A stretch of DNA of 18,707 nt from an uncultured Bacilli bacterium. GTDB taxonomy: Bacteria > Bacillota_I > Bacilli_A > RF39 > UBA660. A program made the translations under genes and the position numbers. The notes under the pieces were generated by a model. It had not been told where the DNA came from. It did no database searches and worked only from the letters and a program-made list of their open reading frames with translations. Within the stretch, counting starts at the first letter, position 1. Each line of letters opens with the position of its first letter. The stretch covers positions 1-18,707 of the forward strand of contig CAJTXY010000024.1 of assembly GCA_910583685.1 (NCBI GenBank). The letters are read 5' to 3'. Positions 1 through 6,406 of the stretch are shown piece by piece.

Positions 1-77
1 TAAAAAAAGTTATAAAAATTCATAAAAAGTACTTGATTTATATTAGCAAGTTTGTTGATAATAAGGAGGTGAAACAG

Positions 78-398
78 GTGAATTTCTTATTAACATTATT
101 GATTGGAATGATTGCAGGGGTAATAGATGTATTGCCAATGATTAAAATGAAGGTAGATAAGTATTCTTGCATATCAGCATTTGTATACTACATAATAATT
201 CCTTTTGTTATCTTTGGAATCGATTGGTTTGAAAATTTATGGTGGCTAAGAGGTGGAGTTATTGCCCTTCTTATGGCAATGCCAGTTATTATTTTGGTTT
301 CTAAAGAAGATAAAAAAAGTCCTGTGGCAATGACAATAATGTCTACTGTTTTAGGAAGTATTATTGGGGTTATGGGACATTTGTTAAATCTAATGTAA
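78..398 (+). CDS. Small integral membrane protein, four helices, unknown function
   Basis: The protein has 106 residues and is almost entirely hydrophobic. I see four likely transmembrane stretches: about residues 2-20, 34-48, 56-74 and 83-104, with short charged loops (KMKVDKY, KEDKKS) between them. The GTG at 78 is chosen because a near-perfect Shine-Dalgarno AAGGAGGTGA sits at 63-72, 5 bases upstream; an upstream in-frame TTG at 33 has no such site. A terminator follows at 466. It resembles small uncharacterised membrane proteins of Firmicutes, but I do not recognise a named family and no catalytic motif is visible. It stands alone and faces the minus-strand nucleotide operon tail to tail. 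Confidence 0.75.
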   Translation: MNFLLTLLIGMIAGVIDVLPMIKMKVDKYSCISAFVYYIIIPFVIFGIDWFENLWWLRGGVIALLMAMPVIILVSKEDKKSPVAMTIMSTVLGSIIGVMGHLLNLM

Positions 399-465
399 AT
401 TGCTAAATTACAATTTATATAAAGAATTGTAAAAACAACAAAACTCTATTGCCCATATTGTTATT

Positions 466-492
466 AACCCTTGTATATCAAGGGTTTTATTA
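466..492 (+). terminator. Rho-independent terminator between convergent genes
   Basis: An 8-bp perfect stem (AACCCTTG, 466-473; CAAGGGTT, 479-486) with a TATAT loop is followed by TTATTAT. It lies between the convergent genes ending at 398 and 524. The U-tract is moderate on the + strand and AT-rich on the minus side, so it may serve both. Confidence 0.65.
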
Positions 493-523
493 TGCTGTGA
501 TTTTTTATCTTTTATTTTCTATT

Positions 524-826
524 CTATATTTTTTCATTATAATATATAACTTCTTTTCCTAAAGATTTAGCAAATTCAATCTCACTTTTGGTGCTACTAC
601 CTATGTAGCCATTTACATTTACTATGAAAACAGCATCTGATAACTTTATTTTTTCTTTATGCATTTTATCTAACATTGATAATTCTTCTTCGGTATATGC
701 ATCTTTATCTTCTTTCGTTGGGTATACTACACTTAACATACAGTTTCCTTCTAATTCCATTTTTTCTGTAATTTCCATCATTTCTTTTTGAAATTTTAAG
801 CTTCCACATATTGTAATAATTTTCAT
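524..826 (-). CDS. Nucleoside 2-deoxyribosyltransferase-like protein
   Basis: The 100-residue protein opens with IITICGSLKF, the beta-strand plus GS loop typical of nucleoside 2-deoxyribosyltransferase-like Rossmann folds. It continues with a helix and closes with SDAVFIVNVNGYIGSSTKSEIEFAKSL, matching the end of that fold, where a GxSTxxEI segment carries the conserved glutamate. Known relatives cleave or transfer N-glycosidic bonds of (deoxy)nucleosides, but many small members are uncharacterised, so the substrate is unknown. The ATG at 826 is preferred over the in-frame ATG at 838 because GGAGG lies 5 bases before it, inside the codons the longer form would use. It is last in the run yqeK, qng1-like, UDG-like, and starts 37 bases after the UDG-like stop, which suggests a nucleobase-related job. 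Confidence 0.7.
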   Translation of the reverse strand: MKIITICGSLKFQKEMMEITEKMELEGNCMLSVVYPTKEDKDAYTEEELSMLDKMHKEKIKLSDAVFIVNVNGYIGSSTKSEIEFAKSLGKEVIYYNEKI

Positions 827-863
827 ATTTTCCTCCATATACTCCCTTTTTATAGACTACATC

Positions 864-1535
864 TTAATGTACTTTATCTTCAAGCAGTTCGTTTTTTATA
901 ATCCATTTGATATCTTCAATCGATTTATCGATGTTAAATCTTCCATTACCAACAGGGTAATAAACACTATAACACTTATATTCCTTTTCTTCTATCTCTT
1001 TTAAAAAGCACTGTTTTCTAACCTTAGAAACTGATATTTTTTTATCTAATACAATAGAACTTACCTGGTTACCAAACAAAATGATTACTTTAGGTTTTAT
1101 CATTGCAATTTCTTTTTCCAATAAATGCAGGTATTTTGAAAGTACACTATCTGGAAGTTCTCTAGCATCCACTTGGGTACACTTTCCAAGATTCGTTATA
1201 AAATATTTGTGCTTTTTAACATCAGCATAAACTTCCTCTGCAAATTCTTCGGTCCATTCTGAGCCTTTTATGGCTTTTATTTTTTTATATGTATTAGCTT
1301 CTATTAAATCTAATGAATAAAACAAATCCCAGATATTCTTTGTTCCAATCCAAGGTGCTCTAAGGCCTTTCCAATTTTCTTGTGATGCTACATTTCTACC
1401 TGTTGGATTCATAAAAACAAAACAAACATCTGGATTTTTAGAACAACCACCATTATAAATAGAATGCAAGTGTTTTGCCCCATATTTTTGTTGAAGTATA
1501 TCATATTCTTTCTCTAAATCTTTTAAATTCATCAT
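864..1535 (-). CDS. Uracil-DNA glycosylase superfamily protein
   Basis: The 223-residue protein has the order of segments of the UDG alpha/beta fold: VCFVFMNPTGRN (38-48) at the active-site loop position, GTKNIWDLF (64-72), YFITNLGKC (111-119), KPKVIILFGNQV (147-158) and a C-terminal YYPVGNGRFN (192-201) where classical enzymes carry an HPS-type motif. The classical GEAPG and HPSP motifs are not present as such, so it belongs to a divergent branch and uracil excision cannot be assumed. Two ATGs are adjacent (1535 and 1532); the second is slightly better spaced from AGGAGG. That site overlaps the TAG stop of the upstream qng1-like gene, so translation is probably coupled. The family excises uracil or other damaged bases from DNA; substrate here is inferred only. 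Confidence 0.75.
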   Translation of the reverse strand: MMNLKDLEKEYDILQQKYGAKHLHSIYNGGCSKNPDVCFVFMNPTGRNVASQENWKGLRAPWIGTKNIWDLFYSLDLIEANTYKKIKAIKGSEWTEEFAEEVYADVKKHKYFITNLGKCTQVDARELPDSVLSKYLHLLEKEIAMIKPKVIILFGNQVSSIVLDKKISVSKVRKQCFLKEIEEKEYKCYSVYYPVGNGRFNIDKSIEDIKWIIKNELLEDKVH

Positions 1536-1542
1536 ACTCCTC

Positions 1543-2514
1543 CTAGTAAGATAGTGTCCGTGTTAAATGATATGGTAAAACTTTTCTCTTCTTGTCCTGG
1601 CCAAAAGACCAAATGATATCATTGATTACAATAGAATCTACCTTTTGTTTTAATTCTTTTTGAATCAAATCGATTGCTACAAGTGTATTGGCCCTAATTT
1701 CCACCTCATAAGAAGAGTTCTCTTCTATTTCACATTTTTTATCTACTAACTTTGAAAGTTCTTCATCATATTCTAATATACCAAGAGATCTTAATATTTG
1801 GGGTATCTTATAATCGGCACACCCTACTAAATGAGAACAGTCTACTTCGATATTTTCTTTTATACTTCTAATATGTAGAATATCTGAAGTAGCAAGCTGT
1901 GCTAATTTATAAAAATAGATTGTCTTACCTTGATACTCTCTCTTATCTTCAAATGAGGGAAAACTTTGAATAATTGTCTGAAATAATAGAGAATCCGTTG
2001 TTATCTCTTTTATATATTGATAAAAGTTTCCCTGCATTTTTGAATTTATAATTTGACTCACTTCTAATGCTATTTGATACCTTTCTACTAATAGGGGGAT
2101 TTCTACATTCCCCTTCAAAGCATTTTTAAACTCTTCTAAAGAAATTCTCTCAAAATCCAAGTGGCCTTTTTCCTTTCTGATTTTTAGAAGTGAATACATC
2201 AAAGCAAAGGCACCATCTAAGTCCCCTTTTTCTGTATTTATCTTCCATTTAGGATCTCCCCAGAAAGAGCAGTCCATTGCGTCATAAATAATTAAAAAAT
2301 TTACGACCTCTTCTTTCTCCAAATCAAGAAGTCCAGAAGGATTAGAGGATAGCCAATGATGACCTTTAGCAAATTTTTCCTTGGAAATCACCATTTTTAT
2401 CTTGTCCCCATTTATTTTTATATGCTTAGAGTGCTCTTTTACATAATAACTAGTATCTAATACTTTTTGTAATATATTTTCTTCTTTTTTGATCATTGTT
2501 TGATTATTTTTCAC
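1543..2514 (-). CDS. Queuosine-5'-phosphate N-glycosylase family protein (Qng1/DUF2419)
   Basis: This 323-residue protein matches the queuosine salvage family (DUF2419, now Qng1), whose studied members split queuosine 5'-monophosphate to free queuine plus ribose phosphate. Hallmarks seen are GHHW (51-54), a YDAMDCSFW segment (77-85), a QLATSDILH region (206-214), the strongly conserved CADYKIPQILRSLGIL (232-247), EVEIRANT (270-277), an IIW near 300-302 and the terminal PYHLTRTLSY (314-323). Length is typical. The start is GTG at 2514 with GGAGGT 5 bases upstream. It lies 16 bases behind the YqeK-type gene and its stop overlaps the ribosome binding site of the UDG-like gene. The context implies nucleotide or base salvage. 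No queuine transporter or tRNA-guanine transglycosylase is in the window, so the rest of the pathway is not shown. Confidence 0.85.
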   Translation of the reverse strand: MKNNQTMIKKEENILQKVLDTSYYVKEHSKHIKINGDKIKMVISKEKFAKGHHWLSSNPSGLLDLEKEEVVNFLIIYDAMDCSFWGDPKWKINTEKGDLDGAFALMYSLLKIRKEKGHLDFERISLEEFKNALKGNVEIPLLVERYQIALEVSQIINSKMQGNFYQYIKEITTDSLLFQTIIQSFPSFEDKREYQGKTIYFYKLAQLATSDILHIRSIKENIEVDCSHLVGCADYKIPQILRSLGILEYDEELSKLVDKKCEIEENSSYEVEIRANTLVAIDLIQKELKQKVDSIVINDIIWSFGQDKKRKVLPYHLTRTLSY

Positions 2515-2530
2515 AGCTGACCTCCCCCTA

Positions 2531-3091
2531 CTACTTATTTTTTATCTCGTTTAATAATGCCACTGTATCTGGGTGTAATTTGAGACCTTTTTCGTTTAAT
2601 TTTTCTGCTTCTAATAAAATGATAAGGCGTATTGCCTCCTCTATTTTTACATAAGCTGCTTTCTTTACTTCTTGCATTTTAATATTTAAATTTTCTCTTG
2701 CTATTTTATCTGCAACGAATATAATTTTTGCAAGCATACTCATATTCTTATTACCAATTGTATGGTATTTAATTGCTTTATAGATTTCTATGTCTATATC
2801 ATAATATTCTCTAGCGAATTCTGCTCCAATATCAGCATGTATTATGTTTTTAAACTGTTTGTTTTTTAATTCTTGTGGTAACTTATATTTTTCTATAAGT
2901 CTCTTATTCTCTTCTTCAGAAAACTCTTTTGCTATATCGTGAAGTAGACCTGCAATGTATGCCTTTTCTTCCTCTAGCTGATAATATTTTGCAAGTGCTT
3001 TTGCTTCTTTAGCGACTCTCATTGTATGCTGATAGCGAAAAAGTGATAAGTTTTTCTTAATATTTTCTTCTATTTTATCGATACATAACAT
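2531..3091 (-). CDS. yqeK: HD-domain phosphohydrolase, YqeK/symmetrical Ap4A hydrolase family
   Basis: The protein has 186 residues, the usual YqeK length, when read from the ATG at 3091. That start has AGGAAAG a few bases upstream, whereas an in-frame GTG at 3133 has none. HD-superfamily metal ligands are visible: RYQHTMRV (H22), LLHDIAKE (H51, D52), IIHADIGA (H85), YHTIGNKNMS (H110) and FVADKIARE (D128). The GNKNMS segment is characteristic of the YqeK branch, whose studied members hydrolyse diadenosine tetraphosphate to two ADP. In many Firmicutes yqeK sits beside nadD and rsfS; here it instead heads an operon with the queuosine-phosphate glycosylase homologue. An extended -10 promoter lies just upstream at 3124-3132. 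Confidence 0.88.
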   Translation of the reverse strand: MLCIDKIEENIKKNLSLFRYQHTMRVAKEAKALAKYYQLEEEKAYIAGLLHDIAKEFSEEENKRLIEKYKLPQELKNKQFKNIIHADIGAEFAREYYDIDIEIYKAIKYHTIGNKNMSMLAKIIFVADKIARENLNIKMQEVKKAAYVKIEEAIRLIILLEAEKLNEKGLKLHPDTVALLNEIKNK

Positions 3092-3123
3092 ATAACTTTC
3101 CTTTTCTTTATGAATACTTTTTA

Positions 3124-3132
3124 AGTATATCA
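3124..3132 (-). promoter_or_regulatory. Extended -10 promoter for the yqeK operon
   Basis: On the minus strand the sequence reads TGATATACT, a TGn extended -10 with a 5/6 match to TATAAT. No good -35 is seen at 17 bases, which extended -10 promoters tolerate. The expected transcript start is about 25 bases before the ATG at 3091. Confidence 0.5.
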
Positions 3133-3149
3133 CAAATTATGAAGAAAAT

Positions 3150-3177
3150 TTGACAAACTTGTAATTTCCTTTATAAT
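3150..3177 (+). promoter_or_regulatory. Consensus sigma-A promoter for the GNAT gene
   Basis: TTGACA at 3150-3155 and TATAAT at 3172-3177 are both perfect and are separated by 16 bases. The predicted start near 3184 leaves a leader of about 17 bases. It is divergent from the yqeK promoter. Confidence 0.85.
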
Positions 3178-3200
3178 ATCTAGCAAAGGAATGAGGGGAG

Positions 3201-3731
3201 ATGTGTATCATAAAACATTTAAATTTAAATTGTGACTTGAGTATAAAAAAAATAGAGCCGAATAATGAAAGTGACCTATGGTTGATTCATAGTTTAGAGA
3301 AGGATCCCTTAGTTACTGGTGATGATGGTTACCTATGGTATAGTGAATTCCCAGTACGAGATCCTAAATATCAGTATTTAGAGTCTAGTGAAATATATGA
3401 TTCTCCGTTTGCTATTTATTGTCATCAAAGGCCTATTGGTTTTTTAGAGATTTCTAAGATCGGCATAACTAAATTGTTATCTAGCGTTGAGCTTTCCTAT
3501 GCAGTATTAAGTACTGAGAGAAAAAATGGGTATATGAAAAGTGTTTTAAACGATGTTAGTAATCTTATTTTACTAGACGAAGCACATTCTATTGATGAAG
3601 TTGAACTTAAGATTGATCATAATAATTTGGCAAGCCAAAAAGTAGCTAGAGGGGCAGGATTTGTAATGTATGAACCCTCACAAAAAGATACATTAGTTTT
3701 TTATTATAAAACGAGAAAAATGATAAGATAA
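3201..3731 (+). CDS. GNAT family N-acetyltransferase
   Basis: The 176-residue protein has the RimJ/RimL-like GNAT layout. A variable N-terminal half is followed by VELSYAVLSTERKNGYM (96-112), the strand plus R-x-x-G acetyl-CoA loop, and by a C-terminal VELKIDHNNLASQKVARGAGF (134-154), the usual D-x-x-N-x-x-S-x-x-x-x-x-x-x-G-F signature of motif B. The acetyl acceptor is unknown. The ATG at 3201 directly abuts a GAGGGGAG run, with AAGGA 10 bases upstream; no better in-frame start is visible, so the start is slightly uncertain. It has its own consensus promoter and I see no strong hairpin after it, so transcription may read into the collagen-like gene 80 bases downstream. Confidence 0.8.
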   Translation: MCIIKHLNLNCDLSIKKIEPNNESDLWLIHSLEKDPLVTGDDGYLWYSEFPVRDPKYQYLESSEIYDSPFAIYCHQRPIGFLEISKIGITKLLSSVELSYAVLSTERKNGYMKSVLNDVSNLILLDEAHSIDEVELKIDHNNLASQKVARGAGFVMYEPSQKDTLVFYYKTRKMIR

Positions 3732-3783
3732 AATTTTCTTGTTTTTTTATGTGTTTGTAATTAGTGGGATTTACTTTTGCTCA

Positions 3784-3789
3784 TATAAT
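3784..3789 (+). promoter_or_regulatory. Candidate -10 element before the collagen-like gene
   Basis: TATAAT lies at 3784-3789, within CATATAATA. No TTGACA-like -35 is found at 16-18 bases. The string also fits the CATAnnnTA -10 of the mother-cell sigma factor SigK, which would suit a spore-surface protein, but the match is short and the -35 is not supported. Confidence 0.3.
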
Positions 3790-3811
3790 ACTGTGAAAGG
3801 AGATGAACTTT

Positions 3812-4642
3812 ATGAATTCATATGATGAACAAGCCTATGAAGAGGCAAGAAAAATGATTGAGAGTTCTAGATGTCATAGACCAAGAGTCAACTGTTGTAT
3901 TGGAATCACTGGACCAACGGGACCTACTGGACCTACTGGGCCCGCAGGCGGACCAACGGGACCTACCGGAGCAACTGGAGGTACAGGGCCAACAGGACCT
4001 ACTGGAGCAGCTGGAAGTACAGGGCCAACAGGACCTACTGGAGCAGCTGGAAGTACAGGGCCAACGGGACCTACCGGAGCAACTGGAGGTACAGGGCCAA
4101 CAGGACCTACTGGGGCAACTGGGCCTGCTGGAAGTAACGCAAACTCTGCATCTTGTTTCTGTGTAGACCAAATGAGGAATATCATTCAACAAATTATTAC
4201 CCTTTACCCAAACGACAATTTAATAATTGCAATGGAAAGTGGAAATAATGTAAGTGGACGCCCTGGTTCTCTTTTACCTGGGCCAAATAATAATCCAAGT
4301 TCTGGTATTTTTCAATTGGTAAATAGCCAAGGGACACCAGAAGAAGCTGTTTCTATTTGTCGAATTGCCTCTATTACTATAACAAGTAGTACTTACAATG
4401 ATGCTATTACTTATTTGCCTGCACCAACACCGGCACCTACAGGATGTGATGCAAACTGTGAGGCTGCCTCACGTGCTTATTTGCCTGCTGGTACACCGTC
4501 TGTTGATATTAATGCTGGTGGGCAAACCGTTGCACAAGGTGACGTTTTAAGAAGTGAATATGGTATGGTTGTTATTGTCGGAAATAACAATAGTAATCCT
4601 GCGTTTGTTTCATTATGTAAAGCAGAGATCTTAAATAAATAG
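3812..4642 (+). CDS. Collagen-like protein with Gly-Pro-Thr triplets, probable surface or spore-coat protein
   Basis: The 276-residue protein has a charged N-terminus (1-30) with C21 and a CC pair at 28-29. A collagen-like tract of 25 Gly-X-Y triplets follows (31-106), dominated by GPT, GAT and GST and broken once by an extra glycine after the fifth triplet (GPAG-GPT). The C-terminal domain (107-276) is cysteine-containing and not repetitive: CFC at 115-117 opens a helix around QQIITLYP, then come Ser/Thr/Asn-rich beta-type sequences. GPT-rich tracts with such a C-terminal domain resemble Bacillus/Clostridium exosporium filament proteins of the BclA type; assignment to spores is inference. 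There is no signal peptide, as in many spore-surface proteins. The ATG at 3812 is preferred over the one at 3803, which abuts AAAGGAG; 3812 is 9 bases from it. A strong terminator follows. Confidence 0.85.
   Translation: MNSYDEQAYEEARKMIESSRCHRPRVNCCIGITGPTGPTGPTGPAGGPTGPTGATGGTGPTGPTGAAGSTGPTGPTGAAGSTGPTGPTGATGGTGPTGPTGATGPAGSNANSASCFCVDQMRNIIQQIITLYPNDNLIIAMESGNNVSGRPGSLLPGPNNNPSSGIFQLVNSQGTPEEAVSICRIASITITSSTYNDAITYLPAPTPAPTGCDANCEAASRAYLPAGTPSVDINAGGQTVAQGDVLRSEYGMVVIVGNNNSNPAFVSLCKAEILNK
3950..4129 (+). repeat. Five tandem 36-bp units inside the collagen-like gene
   Basis: Units start at 3950, 3986, 4022, 4058 and 4094 and encode four triplets each (GPT GPT GAx GxT). Units 2 and 3 are identical over 36 bases. 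Units 1 and 4 differ at a single base. Unit 5 is diverged and ends in GPA. The order is thus 1-2-2-1'-5. Confidence 0.9.
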
Positions 4643-4644
4643 CA

Positions 4645-4670
4645 AAAAAGTCGTAAATACGACTTTTTCT
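4645..4670 (+). terminator. Rho-independent terminator of the collagen-like gene
   Basis: A stem of AAAAAGTCGT (4645-4654) and ACGACTTTTT (4659-4668) has an AAAT loop and a T-rich tail (TTTTTCTTTT). It starts 3 bases after the stop codon. The remaining sequence to 4841 is AT-rich, with nothing further that I can support. Confidence 0.85.
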
Positions 4671-4841
4671 TTTACTTTATCTAAACACTATTCTCTTTTA
4701 GTCATATTCTATTATATATTTTTGTTTTATCATACCATTTATACCTTTGCAATATCTTCTATTAAGAAGAAAAATAATTTATTCATTTTTTATTTTTAAT
4801 AAACTGTTTTCTATGTGTTCATACTATAAATAGGTGATTTT

Positions 4842-5768
4842 ATGAAAATATCATTAGGCTATGCATGTAGATGTGAGACATTAGAGAAAATTACAACCTC
4901 CACTAACTATACTTATACAAGTTATAGCAAAGAAAAAGATGATCAAAAGTTAAGCAATATCATTATCTCTAATCTTCTAGCATTAGAGGAAATTTTAATT
5001 TATAATATTAAAAATAATATTCACTTTTATAGACTATCTTCTAGCTTGATTCCCCTAGCTACTAAAGATGATGTTGTTTTTGATTACATAACGCCTTACC
5101 AAGGGTACTATGATCGTATTGCAAAGTTAATTCAGGATTATCAGTTAAGAGTTGATTTTCATCCAAGTGAGTATTGTGTCTTAAATAGTGTAAAAGAAGA
5201 AGTAGTACAGGCTAGTATGGAGATTTTAAAGTATCATTATCATCTTTTAGAATGTTTAAAAATTAAAGATAAAGTTTTAATTGTTCATATTGGTAGCAAT
5301 GCCTTTGGAAAGAAAAATTCTCTAACACGTTTCATTCATAATTTTAAAAAGTTACCGAAGGAGATTCAGGATTGTATTGTAGTTGAAAATGATGATAAAG
5401 TGTTTACTATAGAGGATGCTCTATATTTAAGTGATTGTCTAAAAATTCCAGTATGTCTTGACTATCATCATCATCTTTGTAACAAAAGTGCAATTGATTA
5501 TACAAAAATAATTGATAGTTGGAAAATAACACCTAAAATGCATTTTTCCTCACCAAAGAGCAAGCTAAAAAAAGAATTCCGAAGTCACCACGATTATATT
5601 AATAGTGATTGTTTTATTGAGTTTTTAGAAAGTATCAAATATTTAGATTGCGATATTGATATTATGATTGAGGCAAAGAAAAAAGACGAAGCATTATTCC
5701 GCTTAGTCCGAGAGTTGAAATATAAAACTGATTATCAATTTATAGATGAGACGACTTTTATTATTTAG
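4842..5768 (+). CDS. uvsE: UV damage endonuclease UvsE (UVDE)
   Basis: This is a 308-residue UVDE-type TIM-barrel repair endonuclease. Known members nick DNA 5' of UV photoproducts and some other lesions in an alternative excision repair pathway. The start MKISLGYACR and the ordered metal-site motifs are clear: VDFHPSEY (H107), VHIGS (H149), VVENDD (E182), CLDYHHH (D207, H209/H210), TPKMHFSS (K232, H234; the lysine is carboxylated in studied enzymes), SHHDYI (H249/H250) and MIEAKKKD (E277). The length is typical. The ribosome binding site is weak (AGGTGAT, about 5 bases before ATG) and no clear promoter is visible in 4670-4841. The stop overlaps the stop of the convergent tsaC gene by 4 bases. 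Confidence 0.93.
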   Translation: MKISLGYACRCETLEKITTSTNYTYTSYSKEKDDQKLSNIIISNLLALEEILIYNIKNNIHFYRLSSSLIPLATKDDVVFDYITPYQGYYDRIAKLIQDYQLRVDFHPSEYCVLNSVKEEVVQASMEILKYHYHLLECLKIKDKVLIVHIGSNAFGKKNSLTRFIHNFKKLPKEIQDCIVVENDDKVFTIEDALYLSDCLKIPVCLDYHHHLCNKSAIDYTKIIDSWKITPKMHFSSPKSKLKKEFRSHHDYINSDCFIEFLESIKYLDCDIDIMIEAKKKDEALFRLVRELKYKTDYQFIDETTFII

Positions 5769-5780
5769 ACGTCTTTTTTT
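5749..5780 (+). terminator. Candidate terminator overlapping the uvsE and tsaC ends
   Basis: AGACG (5749-5753) pairs with CGTCT (5770-5774) and is followed by a further run of T residues to 5780. The stem is short and the loop long, so strength is uncertain. It covers the last codons of uvsE and of the convergent tsaC. Confidence 0.4.
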
Positions 5781-6385
5781 AATACTTCCAAGATTTGTTT
5801 CATTGAAATAGGTCCCAATCTTTGGATCTTTATTTCATCTTTCGTACAATCAATTATAGTACTTGGCTGTCCATAAGAGACCTTTCCTTCTAGCATTCCG
5901 TCTAGATTTGGACATACAGTCTCGATTTCTTCAAGGTTTTTACAAACTGGTCCTCCACTTTGATTTGCACTTGTCATAAAAATTGGACTTTCTACTCTTT
6001 TTATTAGTTCTTTTAAAGCTTCTGTAGGTGCTAGTCTTACCGCTAGTTCATTATGCTGGTATCCCCCCCGATTATTAATGTATGAAAATGCTTCTCTTTT
6101 TTTGTTTAAAACTAAAGTTACTGGTCCTGGCATAAAAGCATTCACTAACTTTTCCACCTTTTTATTTACCGTTGCAATCATTTTTATCTGTTCATAGTCT
6201 AAACACATAACAGGAAATATTTTGTCAGAAGAGCGATTTTTAATACTAACTAATTTATCGTATGCTTCCTTGGAATTAACACGTGCACAAATTCCATAAA
6301 CTGTATCTGTCGGAACACTAATGACTCCATCATTTTTTAGGATTTTTGCTAATTTTTCTATTTCGTTTTCCTTATATCTTTTCAT
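5765..6385 (-). CDS. tsaC: L-threonylcarbamoyladenylate synthase (Sua5/YrdC/TsaC family)
   Basis: The 206-residue protein is the short, YrdC-type form. Members make threonylcarbamoyl-AMP from threonine, bicarbonate and ATP, the first step of the t6A37 modification of ANN-decoding tRNAs. Visible motifs are VPTDTVYG (24-31), IKNRSSDK (48-55, at the substrate-binding KxR loop), MPGPVTLVL (85-93), VRLAPTEAL (117-125), TSANQSGGP (138-146) and PSTIIDC (174-180). The start ATG at 6385 has a modest AGGTAG upstream. It lies 21 bases behind the M18 aminopeptidase gene and is probably cotranscribed with it. Its end overlaps that of uvsE. Confidence 0.92.
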   Translation of the reverse strand: MKRYKENEIEKLAKILKNDGVISVPTDTVYGICARVNSKEAYDKLVSIKNRSSDKIFPVMCLDYEQIKMIATVNKKVEKLVNAFMPGPVTLVLNKKREAFSYINNRGGYQHNELAVRLAPTEALKELIKRVESPIFMTSANQSGGPVCKNLEEIETVCPNLDGMLEGKVSYGQPSTIIDCTKDEIKIQRLGPISMKQILEVLKKDV

Positions 6386-6406
6386 TATTACTACCTGCTT
6401 TTAATT

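Noticed and set aside
3950..4129. Regular 36-bp repeats as a CRISPR array
   Set aside because: Units are directly contiguous without spacers and encode Gly-X-Y triplets in an open frame.
3818..4192. Several long open frames on both strands inside the collagen-like gene
   Set aside because: They arise from the GC-rich 36-bp repeats read in other frames, have low-complexity Cys/Ser/Trp or Pro/Val translations, and lack ribosome binding sites. The GPT frame gives a coherent protein.
4671..4841. Riboswitch or small gene upstream of uvsE
   Set aside because: The stretch is AT-rich without a stable paired structure, ribosome binding site plus frame, or conserved motif that I can recognise.
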